DNA from: Gluconacetobacter liquefaciens
Lineage (GTDB): Bacteria; Pseudomonadota; Alphaproteobacteria; Acetobacterales; Acetobacteraceae
Assembly (NCBI RefSeq): GCF_003350405.1
Contig: NZ_QQAW01000001.1
Span: 434,001 to 498,000 of the forward strand
Length of the DNA stretch: 64,000 bases
Direction of reading: 5' to 3'
This document shows positions 53,205 to 61,522 of this stretch, piece after piece; position 1 is the stretch's first letter; each line of letters begins with the position of its first letter. A program made the translations under genes and the position numbers. A model generated the notes under the pieces. It was not told the DNA's origin, made no database searches, and saw only the letters and a program-made list of their open reading frames with translations.

Positions 53205-54269
53205 TTGGCTTCCCTGTTTACCCCCCTTCAGGTCGGCGACCTCACCCTGCCCAACCGGGTCATCATGGCGCCGCTCACACGCCAGCGCGCAGGCGCGACG
53301 CATATCCCCAACGACCTTATGGCGACCTATTACGTCCAGCGCGCACTGGCGGGCCTGATCCTATCGGAAGCGACGCCGGTTTCTCCCCAAGGCATCGGCT
53401 ACGAAGGCGTGCCCGGCATCTGGCTGCCCGAGCATGTCGAGGGCTGGAAGACAGTCACATCGGCCGTGCACGCGGTCGGCGGCCGCATCTTCCTCCAGCT
53501 CTGGCATGTTGGCAGAATTTCCGATCCCGTCTTCCTCAACGGCGATCCGCCGGTCGCACCCAGCGCCATCGCGGCCAGAGGCCATGTCAGCCAACTCCGC
53601 CCCCAGCGCCCCTACGTCACGCCGAGGCCGCTGGAAACCGACGAGATCCCCAGCATCGTCGCGGCCTTCCGGCGCGGCGCCGAACTGGCGAAGCAAGCCG
53701 ATTTCGACGGCGTCGAGATTCACGGCGCGAACGGCTACCTGCTCGACCAGTTCCTGCAAGACTCCACCAACCACCGGACTGATCAATATGGCGGCCCGAT
53801 CGAAAACCGGGCACGCCTGATGCTGGAGGTCACCGACGCCGCCATCGCCGTCTGGGGTGCCGGTCGGGTAGGCATGCACCTGGCCCCGCGATGCGACGCG
53901 CACGATATGGGCGACAGCAATCCGGCGGCCACCTTCGGCTACGTCGCCACCGAACTGGGGCGGCGCAGGATCGCCTTCCTCTGCGCGCGCGAAGCCGAGG
54001 GCCGCGACAGTCTCGGCCCGCAACTGAAAAAGGCCTTCGGTGGCATCTATATCGCCAACGAGGCTTTCACTGGCGCCTCCGCCGAGAAGGCCGTCGAAGA
54101 GGGCCGGGCCGACGCGGTCGCTTTCGGAAAAGCCTTCATCGCCAACCCCGACCTGCCCGAGCGGCTGAAGGCGGGCGCGGATCTGACGCCCCCCGATCTG
54201 TCCACATTCTATGGCGGCGACGCGCGCGGCTATATCGACTATCCCACGTTGGGCGAAGCCGGAGACTAA
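53205..54269 (+). CDS. Old Yellow Enzyme family ene-reductase (NemA-like)
   Basis: 354 aa FMN-dependent alkene reductase: NAD(P)H-driven reduction of activated C=C bonds, nitrate esters or N-ethylmaleimide. Seen: LFTPLQVGDLTLPNRVIMAP, LTRQRAGATHIPNDLMATYY, FLQLWHVGRISDP, GVEIHGANGYLLDQFLQDST, NHRTDQYGGPIENRARLML and FGKAFIANPDLPERLKAG. TTG 53205 has AGGAG at 7-nt spacing and leads straight into family homology; there is no in-frame ATG between it and the conserved core. The long open frame further upstream is non-coding. Confidence 0.94.
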   Translation: MASLFTPLQVGDLTLPNRVIMAPLTRQRAGATHIPNDLMATYYVQRALAGLILSEATPVSPQGIGYEGVPGIWLPEHVEGWKTVTSAVHAVGGRIFLQLWHVGRISDPVFLNGDPPVAPSAIAARGHVSQLRPQRPYVTPRPLETDEIPSIVAAFRRGAELAKQADFDGVEIHGANGYLLDQFLQDSTNHRTDQYGGPIENRARLMLEVTDAAIAVWGAGRVGMHLAPRCDAHDMGDSNPAATFGYVATELGRRRIAFLCAREAEGRDSLGPQLKKAFGGIYIANEAFTGASAEKAVEEGRADAVAFGKAFIANPDLPERLKAGADLTPPDLSTFYGGDARGYIDYPTLGEAGD

Positions 54270-54287
54270 ACACCCAGGGCATTTCCA

Positions 54288-54315
54288 CCTGTTTGAATGC
54301 GGGCATTCAAACAGG
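54288..54315. repeat. REP-like 13-bp palindrome after the OYE gene
   Basis: Perfect arms cctgtttgaatgc/gcattcaaacagg with a 2-nt loop, preceded by ATTTCCACC (54281-54289), the same word found in the hairpin at 45999. Located 18 bp after the OYE stop; no strong T-run, so it is more repeat-like than a classic terminator. Confidence 0.65.
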
Positions 54316-54427
54316 ATCGGCTTTGCGCGCATACACGCCGCCATGGCTCATGGCGGCGTCACGACCAGCGTTTAGCCAGCACGCCTCCGATGGGCTAGAC
54401 AGGCCTCTGCACCCGCCGGAGAGCCGC

Positions 54428-56944
54428 ATGTCCCAGACGCCATCGCCCCACGAGATGATTCGCGTCCGCGGCGCACGGGAACATAATCTCGATAATGTCG
54501 ATGTGGACCTGCCGCGCGACAGGCTGGTCGTCGTCACGGGCGTATCGGGCTCGGGCAAATCCTCGCTGGCCTTCGGGACGATCTATGCCGAGGCCCAGCG
54601 ACGCTATCTGGAATCCGTCTCGCCATACGCGCGGCGACTGTTCGACCAGATGCCGGTGCCGGTCGTCGCCTCAATCGACGGCCTGCCCCCGGCGGTCGCC
54701 CTCCAGCAGCAGCGGGGCAGCAGCAGCAGCCGGTCCAGCGTCGGCAGCCTGACCACGCTCTCCAATCTGCTGCGCATGCTCTATTCCCGCGCCGGCACCT
54801 ACCCGCCCGGCCTGTCGCGGCTGGAAGCGGAATCCTTTTCTCCCAACACGCCCATGGGCGCCTGCCCGACCTGTCACGGTCTGGGCCGCATCTATGATGT
54901 CACGGAAAAGACCCTGGTCCCCGACGACAGCCTGAGCATCCGCGAGCGCGCCGTGGCCGCATGGCCCACCGCCTGGCAGGGGCAGAATTTCCGCGACATC
55001 CTGATCACGCGCGGCGTGGACGTCGATCGTCCGTGGCGGGACCTGCCGAAAGAGACCCGCGACTGGATTCTGTTCACCGAAGAAACCCCGACCGAGCCCG
55101 TCTATCCGGGGCGCACGCACGCGCAGGTGCAGGACGCCATCCAGCGCGGCATAGCTGCGGACTATAACGGCACGTTCAGCGGGGCGCGGCGCTATGTGCT
55201 GCACACTTTCACGCAATCGCAGAGCGAAAAGATGCGCAGGCGGGCCGCATCGTTCATGGTGTCCTCCCCCTGTCCGGCCTGCCATGGCCAGCGGCTGAAC
55301 CCCGATGCCCTGCGCGTGACATTCGACGGGCTGAACATCGCCGCCTTCGCGAACCGCCCGCTGGAAGACATCGCGTCCGCCCTGCGCACGTCGGCAAAGA
55401 GGTTGGACAGCGGCCAGGATGCGACATCAGTCGCTGCACGGGGCATGGTCGACGCCATGATCGAGCGCATCGGCGTGCTGCTCGATCTCGGACTGGGCTA
55501 TCTCCAGCTCGACCGGGGCGTGCAGACCCTCTCTCCCGGCGAATACCAGCGCCTTCGCCTGGGCACGCAGATCCGCTCCAACCTGTTCGGCGTGGTCTAT
55601 GTGCTCGACGAGCCGAGTTCCGGGCTGCACCCCGCCGACACGCAGGCCCTCCTGCGCGCGCTGGACGGCCTGCGCGCGGCCGGCAACTCCCTGATCGTGG
55701 TGGAGCATAATCCCGATGTGATCCGCCGGGCGGAATGGCTGGTCGATGTCGGCCCCGACGCGGGCGAGCGCGGCGGACGCATCCTGTATAGTGGCCTCCC
55801 CGACGGCTTGCGGAACGTGGCGGCATCGCGCACCCGCCCCTATCTGTTCGATGTAGTCCACCCCCGCACTACGCCGGTGCGCCAGCCGGGCGGGCAGTTG
55901 AAGCTGACCGATATCTGCTGGAACAATCTCGACCACCTCTCCCTCACGCTTCCCCTCGGCGTCCTGCTGTCGGTCACGGGCGTATCGGGCTCGGGCAAAT
56001 CCAGCCTCGTCGGGCAGGCGCTGGTGTCGATCATGGCGCGCGCCCTGGGCCAGACCGTGGAGATCGACCCCGAGGAAGACAGCACGGACGATGCGCCTCC
56101 GCCGGAGCAGCGCGAACCGACCGGCACGGTCTCCGGCGGCACCGGCCCGGTCAAACGCATGGTCATGATCGACCAGAAGCCGATCGGCCGCACCCCGCGC
56201 TCCAACCCGGCCACCTATACCGGCCTGTTCGATACGATCCGCCGCCTGTTCGCCGAAACGCCTGAAGCAAAAAAGCACCGTTTCGATGCGGGGTGGTTTT
56301 CCTTCAACGTCGCCAAGGGACGATGCCCGCGTTGCGAAGGTGTCGGAACGGTGGATGTGGAACTGCTGTTCCTGCCCACGGTGCAGACACCCTGTCCGGC
56401 CTGCCACGGCAGCCGGTACAAGGCCGAGGTACTGGAAATCCTGTGGAACGGGCACAGCATTGCGGATGTGCTGGGCCTGAGCATCGACGAAGCGTGCGAT
56501 GTTTTCGCCGATGTGCCGGCTCTGGCCAGGGGGTTCGATACGCTGCGCCGGGGCGGCCTAGGCTATCTGCGGCTGGGCCAGTCGGCGACCACGCTTTCAG
56601 GCGGCGAGGCCCAGCGCATTAAGCTTGCGACCGAGCTTCAGAAACAGCGCGGCGGCCACATCCTCTATGTTCTCGACGAGCCGACGACCGGCCTGCATCC
56701 GGCGGATGTGGACCGGCTGATGCGCCAGCTTCAGGCGCTGGTCGACCAGGGCAATACGGTGGTGCTGGCCGAGCACGACATGCGGGTCGCGGCGGCCAGC
56801 GACTGGGTCATCGACCTCGGCCCCGGCGCCGGTCGCAGGGGCGGCACCATTGTCGCCGCCGGCACTCCTGCGCAGGTCGCGGCCTCGGAATGCAGCGTCA
56901 CGGCGCCATTCCTGCGCCGCTATGCCCACCCCGACGAACCATGA
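54428..56944 (+). CDS. UvrA-like ABC ATPase paralogue (UvrA2 / class II type)
   Basis: 838 aa. Two ABC ATPase modules: Walker [10 protein letters not shown] at about 38 and again at about 518; signature 1 [12 protein letters not shown] (about 368) and signature 2 [12 protein letters not shown] (about 723); Walker [14 protein letters not shown] and [13 protein letters not shown]. Zinc-type CxxC pairs: [24 protein letters not shown]. About 100 aa shorter than UvrA (about 940): the interval between Walker A1 and signature 1 is reduced, consistent with loss of the UvrB-binding domain. Such paralogues are linked to drug or DNA-adduct tolerance. Start 54428; the frame is open upstream inside the OYE gene. 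Confidence 0.93.
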   Translation: MSQTPSPHEMIRVRGAREHNLDNVDVDLPRDRLVVVTGVSGSGKSSLAFGTIYAEAQRRYLESVSPYARRLFDQMPVPVVASIDGLPPAVALQQQRGSSSSRSSVGSLTTLSNLLRMLYSRAGTYPPGLSRLEAESFSPNTPMGACPTCHGLGRIYDVTEKTLVPDDSLSIRERAVAAWPTAWQGQNFRDILITRGVDVDRPWRDLPKETRDWILFTEETPTEPVYPGRTHAQVQDAIQRGIAADYNGTFSGARRYVLHTFTQSQSEKMRRRAASFMVSSPCPACHGQRLNPDALRVTFDGLNIAAFANRPLEDIASALRTSAKRLDSGQDATSVAARGMVDAMIERIGVLLDLGLGYLQLDRGVQTLSPGEYQRLRLGTQIRSNLFGVVYVLDEPSSGLHPADTQALLRALDGLRAAGNSLIVVEHNPDVIRRAEWLVDVGPDAGERGGRILYSGLPDGLRNVAASRTRPYLFDVVHPRTTPVRQPGGQLKLTDICWNNLDHLSLTLPLGVLLSVTGVSGSGKSSLVGQALVSIMARALGQTVEIDPEEDSTDDAPPPEQREPTGTVSGGTGPVKRMVMIDQKPIGRTPRSNPATYTGLFDTIRRLFAETPEAKKHRFDAGWFSFNVAKGRCPRCEGVGTVDVELLFLPTVQTPCPACHGSRYKAEVLEILWNGHSIADVLGLSIDEACDVFADVPALARGFDTLRRGGLGYLRLGQSATTLSGGEAQRIKLATELQKQRGGHILYVLDEPTTGLHPADVDRLMRQLQALVDQGNTVVLAEHDMRVAAASDWVIDLGPGAGRRGGTIVAAGTPAQVAASECSVTAPFLRRYAHPDEP

Positions 56945-56963
56945 AGGGATCGGCAGGAAGAAA

Positions 56964-57776
56964 TCAGGACAGATGCCGGCGCATGACTGACGACAGGCCC
57001 TCGACGGCGATGACCATCACCAGCGTCATCAGCAGAAGCAGCGAGGCGGTGCGGTACTGAAAAAGGCTGATGGCGGTATAGAGCTGGAACCCCAGCCCAC
57101 CCGCGCCGACAAAACCCAGTACCAGCGACGAGCGGAGGTTTTCGTCGAACCGGTAGAGCACCAGCCCGAACATCGACGGGGCGAGCATCGGCACGACGCC
57201 ATGCGCGAAAATCTGCAGGCGGTTGGCGCCGGCCAGTTCCATCGCCTCCATCGGCATCACGTCCATGTCTTCGATCATTTCGGCCCCCAGCCGGCCCAGC
57301 ATGCCCGCCGTGTGCAGCGTCAGCGACAGCACGCCGGGAAACGGCCCCAGACCGACCGCGGTGACGAAGATCAGCGCCCACACCAGGTCGGGCACGGCGC
57401 GCAGCAGCCCGACTACACAGCGCGCGGCCATCCGCACGGGGGCATGGCGCACGATGGTGCGCGAGGACAGCAGGGCAAGCGGGCAGGCCAGCAGGGCGCC
57501 CAACGCCGTGCCGACCAGCGCGATATTGAAGGTTTCCCGCGCCGGCTTCCATTCCCTGGGCAATTGGTGCCAGTCGGGCGGGCAGGCGCGCCGCACGATA
57601 TCGACGATCCGCCCTGCGCCCGACAGCAGGTTGGCCGGGCTGACCTGCGTTTCGCGCGCCGCCTGGACCAGCAGCAGGGCCAGAACGGCCATGCCGCCCC
57701 AGAACAGGAAGCGGCCGGACCGGGGGAAGGCGAAGCGGGCGCGTTCCGGCGGGGCAGCGGTCATGGTGCGGGGCAT
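56964..57776 (-). CDS. phnE: phosphonate ABC transporter permease
   Basis: 270 aa inner-membrane permease. TM1 at FLFWGGMAVLALLLVQAA, then the BPD-type permease core: FNIALVGTALGALLACPLAL, EAMELAGANRLQIFAHGVVP (EAA loop) and RFDENLRSSLVLGFVGAGGL. Works with PhnC and PhnD to import phosphonates. Start 57776 shares one base with the phnC stop (TGATG). Converges with the UvrA-like gene, 19 bp between stops. Confidence 0.95.
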   Translation of the reverse strand: MPRTMTAAPPERARFAFPRSGRFLFWGGMAVLALLLVQAARETQVSPANLLSGAGRIVDIVRRACPPDWHQLPREWKPARETFNIALVGTALGALLACPLALLSSRTIVRHAPVRMAARCVVGLLRAVPDLVWALIFVTAVGLGPFPGVLSLTLHTAGMLGRLGAEMIEDMDVMPMEAMELAGANRLQIFAHGVVPMLAPSMFGLVLYRFDENLRSSLVLGFVGAGGLGFQLYTAISLFQYRTASLLLLMTLVMVIAVEGLSSVMRRHLS

Positions 57777-58552
57777 CAGGCGGCCTCCCTCATCGTTTCC
57801 CTTGCATACAGGCCGGCCAGGGCCTCATCGGTGACGTCGGCCGGCGGCAGGTCGAAGGCCAGTCGCCCGGCCTTCAGCCCGGCCAGGCGCGTGGCGTGGC
57901 GCCGGGCCAGGTCGATCTGGTGCAGCACGCACAGGATTGCCAGATTCTGTTCGCGGGCCACCCGACGCAGCAGCACCATGACCTCTTCGGCTGCATCCGG
58001 GTCCAGGCTGGCGACGGGTTCGTCCGCCAGGATGACGGCGGGCCGCTGGGCCAGCGCCCGGGCGATGGCGACCCGCTGGGCCTGCCCGCCGGAGAGGGTG
58101 GAGGCACGCTGGGCCGCCAGGTCGGCCAGCCCCACCTGTTCCAGACAGTCCATGGCCAGCCCCCGTTCGGACCGGGGCAGGATGCCGGCCATCGAGGCAA
58201 GGTCCTGATGACGGCCCAGCGTACCACATAGCACGTTGGAGAGGACCGCCCGCCGCCCGACCAGACGCGGGCTCTGAAAGACCATGCCCAGCGCCATGCG
58301 CGACTGGCGCCGCATCTCGCCCTTCAGGCCGCTGATCGGGGTGTCCCCGATCCGGATTTCCCCGCTGGAGGGGGAAATCATCCCCGATGCGATCTTCAGC
58401 GTCGTCGATTTGCCGCTGCCGTTGGCGCCCAGCAGCACGACGATCTCGCCCGGACGGACGGCCAGGTCGATGCCATGCAGGACCATCCTGCGCCGCCCGG
58501 CGGTGTCGTAGGATTTGGTCACATCGCTCAGGACCAGGGACTCGCCGTTCAT
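57776..58552 (-). CDS. phnC: phosphonate ABC transporter ATP-binding protein
   Basis: 258 aa cytoplasmic ATPase energising PhnE. Walker A GANGSGKST, Q-loop in GMVFQSPRLVGRRAVL, signature LSGGQAQRVAIARA, Walker B VILADEPVASLDP and H-loop in CVLHQIDLARRHATR. Complete ABC module. Start overlaps phnD stop by ATGA (58549-58552). Confidence 0.96.
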   Translation of the reverse strand: MNGESLVLSDVTKSYDTAGRRRMVLHGIDLAVRPGEIVVLLGANGSGKSTTLKIASGMISPSSGEIRIGDTPISGLKGEMRRQSRMALGMVFQSPRLVGRRAVLSNVLCGTLGRHQDLASMAGILPRSERGLAMDCLEQVGLADLAAQRASTLSGGQAQRVAIARALAQRPAVILADEPVASLDPDAAEEVMVLLRRVAREQNLAILCVLHQIDLARRHATRLAGLKAGRLAFDLPPADVTDEALAGLYARETMREAA

Positions 58553-59481
58553 TGCGCACCTTGCATGTCGAGGCCGATCACCGGCGTCAGGCTGCGGATG
58601 CCGTCATAGGCGGCATCGGTCTGCGGGGTCAGGCGGGTCGTGGGCTCGGTACCCGTCCCGACATCGTTGGCCCGGATGTGGCTGACATCGACCGCCATCA
58701 GCGCATCGACCAGCTTCCTGCGAAAGGCGGGCGGCAGGCCGGGCGCCACGGCGATCGGCCCCTGTGGAATGGGGGGCGAACGCCACAGGACGGTATAGTC
58801 CGCGGCATTGTATTCGCCTGCTGCCCGGGCATCGGCGATCGTCTCGCTGTTCAGTTCCGCCGCATCGACCTGCCCGTTGCGGATGGCTTCGAAGGACGCG
58901 GTATGGGTGCCGGCAAAGCGGGCGGCGAGATCCTGCTTCGGGTCGATGCCGGCGTTCTTCAGCGCCGCCGCCGGCAGCAGATGCCCCGAGGTCGAGCCGG
59001 GATCGGAGAATGCGAAACTATGCCCGCGCAATCCGGCCAGATCGTGAATGCCGGTGGCGGGGCGCGTCACGATGCTTGCGGTATACAGCCCGGCACCCCC
59101 CAGCCTGGTCGAGAGCACGGCGACGGCCTCGGCGCCCGCCAGCTTGTGGGCGATGACGTAACCCAGCGGGCCGAACAGCCCGAGTTCGGCATGACCGGAC
59201 CGCATCGCCTCGATCTCGGCACTGTAGGACACGGTAATCATCATATGGACCGGGCAGTGCAGCCGCCCGGACAGGTCCTGCGCGATGGCGTTGAAGACCG
59301 GTTCGAGCGTGTTGATCGGCTCGTAAGGCTCGATCACCAGCGTAATGCCGTCGGCATGGGGGCAGGGGGCGTCACTGTCGGCCGGGGGCGTATCGGCCCG
59401 CGACGGGCTGGCCCAGGCCAGGCAGGCAATGGCGGCCCCCAACAGCATGGCAGATGAAGTTTTCATGACATGTCTAGACAT
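58549..59481 (-). CDS. phnD: phosphonate-binding periplasmic protein
   Basis: 310 aa substrate-binding protein. Signal peptide in MKTSSAMLLGAAIACLAWAS, cleaved near SRA-D. Binding-protein body: GITLVIEPYEPINTLEPVFN, SGHAELGLFGPLGYVIAHKL, RGHSFAFSDPGSTSGHLLPA (the STSG phosphonate loop). ATG 59481 (MSRHVMKTSS) has GGAAGG 9 nt upstream; ATG 59466 is an alternative. A perfect 16-bp palindrome overlaps the start region, so repression would block both transcription and translation initiation sites. First gene of phnDCE. Confidence 0.94.
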   Translation of the reverse strand: MSRHVMKTSSAMLLGAAIACLAWASPSRADTPPADSDAPCPHADGITLVIEPYEPINTLEPVFNAIAQDLSGRLHCPVHMMITVSYSAEIEAMRSGHAELGLFGPLGYVIAHKLAGAEAVAVLSTRLGGAGLYTASIVTRPATGIHDLAGLRGHSFAFSDPGSTSGHLLPAAALKNAGIDPKQDLAARFAGTHTASFEAIRNGQVDAAELNSETIADARAAGEYNAADYTVLWRSPPIPQGPIAVAPGLPPAFRRKLVDALMAVDVSHIRANDVGTGTEPTTRLTPQTDAAYDGIRSLTPVIGLDMQGAQ

Positions 59482-59483
59482 GT
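59468..59483. promoter_or_regulatory. perfect palindrome at the phnD start, probable PhnF operator
   Basis: 16-bp perfect palindrome ACATGTCTAGACATGT. It overlaps the phnD start codon and lies 69 bp upstream of the divergent phnF start. GntR/HutC-family regulators bind short palindromes with a TGT-n-ACA layout, so this is the likely PhnF operator. Confidence 0.7.
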
Positions 59484-59551
59484 TCGAAGCCCTTCCTGAA
59501 ACTATGTCGCGGTGCGTGTCGTACCGTGCGTCGATCTCGAGGCTTTGGCAG

Positions 59552-60313
59552 ATGACAGAAAAAGTGCCGCGCTGGCGGGAAGTGGCCACTGCGCTGACCG
59601 AGGGCATTCGCGGCGGGATCTATGAACCCGGCAAGAAACTGCCGACCGAGCATGACCTGGCGCGGCATTTTCAGTTGAACCGCCACACCATCCGTCGCGC
59701 GCTGGAGGAACTGGCCAATGCCGGGCTGATCCGTACCGAGCAGGGGCGCGGCAGTTTCGTCAGCGACGATCCGGTGGAATACCGGATTCATGCCCGCCCG
59801 CGTTTCAGCGAATGGATGGAGGGCGTCAACCGCCACGCGGCCCGTCGCAAGCTTGTCCTGCGGCGCATGCCGGCCGACGAGGTACCCGACCGCGTGCTCG
59901 TGCATGCGGCCCTTGGCGCGCCGCGCGAGGTCATCCTGCTGGAACGGGTGGGATATGCCGACGAACGGCCGGTCTCCTACTCGCGGCATGTTTTCGATGC
60001 GGCGCTGCATGACGGGCTGCTGGCGGCGCTGGAGGCGCAGGATTCGATTACCGGCGCACTCAACGGCCTGGGTATCGAAAGCCTGCGCCAGCGCACGCAG
60101 GTCACGGCCCGCTGCCCGGACTCGCACGAGGCCTCGCTGCTGCGCATGGAGCCGACCGATCCGCTGCTGCGCACCGTCGGCTACAACGTCACCCCGGCGG
60201 GCCGCCCGATCGAACTGTCGATCGGCCACTACCCGGCCCGGCGCATGCAGTTGGTCTTCGAACTGCTCCAGCCCGACATGACGGACATCATGCACGACGC
60301 CAGTCCTCGATAA
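59552..60313 (+). CDS. phnF: GntR/HutC-family regulator of phosphonate metabolism
   Basis: 253 aa. N-terminal GntR winged helix: PRWREVATALTEGIRGGIYE, KKLPTEHDLARHFQLNRHTI, RRALEELANAGLIRTEQGRG. C-terminal UTRA ligand domain (LLERVGYADERPVSYSRHVF, LSIGHYPARRMQLVFELL). ATG 59552 has GAGG upstream; the longer upstream frame runs through phnD. Divergent from phnD with a palindromic operator between. Its 3' end overlaps the phnN 3' end by 26 bp in convergent orientation. Confidence 0.95.
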   Translation: MTEKVPRWREVATALTEGIRGGIYEPGKKLPTEHDLARHFQLNRHTIRRALEELANAGLIRTEQGRGSFVSDDPVEYRIHARPRFSEWMEGVNRHAARRKLVLRRMPADEVPDRVLVHAALGAPREVILLERVGYADERPVSYSRHVFDAALHDGLLAALEAQDSITGALNGLGIESLRQRTQVTARCPDSHEASLLRMEPTDPLLRTVGYNVTPAGRPIELSIGHYPARRMQLVFELLQPDMTDIMHDASPR

Positions 60314-60833
60314 GCGCGATCAGCCGTTCGCCCGCCTCGGCCAGTTCGCCCTCGTTGCGAATGGATATATCGGGCAGGCATGTCGCAGGCATCGCCCGTT
60401 TCAGCCGCCCGTCGATCGCCTCGGCCGTTTCGCGGCCGCGCGTCGCCAGCCGCGCACGGCGCAGGTCGGCATCGGCTTCGATGCCGACCACGCAGCACGG
60501 AAAGCGCGCGCGCAGTTCGGCAACGATCCCGCGCGAGACATTGGCGACAAGCTGCCGCCCCTGCGCGATATCCTGCGCCATCGACGCCGGCAGGGCGTAG
60601 GACAGCCCGTGCGCGCGCCAGGCGACCAGGAAATGCCCGTCGGCTTCCGCCCGGTCGAAGCGCGCGTCGTCCATCGTATCGGGCGTTTCGGTCGCGTCGG
60701 CGGGGCGGGTGATGATGCGGCGGGGAAAGAGCACGTCCTCCCGGCCGTCCAGGCGGGCGCGGGCGTACCCGATCACGGCATCCTTGCCCACGCCGGACGG
60801 GCCGGTGACCAGGACCAGACGTCCCGTCCTCAT
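60288..60833 (-). CDS. phnN: ribose 1,5-bisphosphate phosphokinase
   Basis: 181 aa guanylate-kinase-like enzyme that makes PRPP from ribose 1,5-bisphosphate, the last step of the C-P lyase pathway. P-loop GPSGVGKDAV at residue 11; GRLVLVT strand before it; RPADATETPDTMDDARFD and VNVSRGIV-type segments follow (ANVSRGIVAELRARFP). Start overlaps the DUF1045 stop by ATGA (60830-60833). Frame further upstream is a shadow of the DUF1045 gene. Confidence 0.94.
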   Translation of the reverse strand: MRTGRLVLVTGPSGVGKDAVIGYARARLDGREDVLFPRRIITRPADATETPDTMDDARFDRAEADGHFLVAWRAHGLSYALPASMAQDIAQGRQLVANVSRGIVAELRARFPCCVVGIEADADLRRARLATRGRETAEAIDGRLKRAMPATCLPDISIRNEGELAEAGERLIALIEDWRRA

Positions 60834-61522
60834 GCCCCGCCCCCCAGCGCGCAGCGCGCCAGCAGGGTAAAGGGCGCGCCGGGTCGGGGCTCGTGAAAGA
60901 CGCACAGCGAGGCGACCATGCGCTCCCGCGCCAGCGCGGGGGTGAGCAGCGCCTCCATTTCTCCCCGGATATCCGGCGGCAGCACGCTGTCGGCCAGCGT
61001 CATGTGGAAATGCCATTCGTCGAACACATAGGGGTATCCCCACCGATGCAGCAGCGCCTTCTGCCGGTCGGTGCAGCGCCCGGCGCGCTCGGCGGTGCGC
61101 TGTGGGTCCTCGGGTCGCCGATGGGTATCGAAGGCCCGCACGCAATCGTCGCCGAACGCCTGCAGGGCCGGGCAGGGCGCGGCCGGCCGCAGGGCGGTAA
61201 AGCCCCCTTCCTCCACGATACGCAGCGCCGGCAGAGCAAACGGCGAGGACGAGGCGGCAAAGGCCGCCACATCGTCCAGAAAGGCCGTGACCGGGCCGTT
61301 CAACGCCATCGGGGCCTTCAGCGTGGCATGGAAGCCGTAGCGGGTGGCCGACCGGGTCAGCGGGGCACGCCGTGCCAGACCCGGCATCTCGACCGGCAGG
61401 CCGGATGCCGGGTCGCGCCCCAGCCAGGCACACCCCGCGCGCCACAGTGCGTCAGACGGCTCCGGCGCGTAATAGAGGGCGTAGCGGGCGCCGGTGTCAG
61501 ACGAGCCGGTGTCAGACGACAC
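60830..61522 (-). CDS. DUF1045 phosphonate-metabolism protein (2H phosphoesterase-like)
   Basis: 230 aa protein found beside phnN and phnM in many C-P lyase operons. Seen: RYALYYAPEPSDALWRAGCA, YGFHATLKAPMAL (first HxT motif) and WHFHMTLADSV (second HxT), the signature of 2H-type phosphoesterases; a cyclic-phosphate hydrolase role would fit the pathway (inference). GTG 61522 has GGGAGG at 5-nt spacing and overlaps the phnM end by 11 nt. The first codons lie in a tandem 15-bp duplication that encodes SSDTG twice. Confidence 0.88.
   Translation of the reverse strand: MSSDTGSSDTGARYALYYAPEPSDALWRAGCAWLGRDPASGLPVEMPGLARRAPLTRSATRYGFHATLKAPMALNGPVTAFLDDVAAFAASSSPFALPALRIVEEGGFTALRPAAPCPALQAFGDDCVRAFDTHRRPEDPQRTAERAGRCTDRQKALLHRWGYPYVFDEWHFHMTLADSVLPPDIRGEMEALLTPALARERMVASLCVFHEPRPGAPFTLLARCALGGGA
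61490..61519. repeat. tandem 15-bp duplication at the phnM/DUF1045 junction
   Basis: Two exact adjacent copies of gccggtgtcagacga (61490-61504, 61505-61519). The right copy contains the phnM stop codon; both fall within the first codons of the DUF1045 gene. A recent slippage or duplication is likely. Confidence 0.85.
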
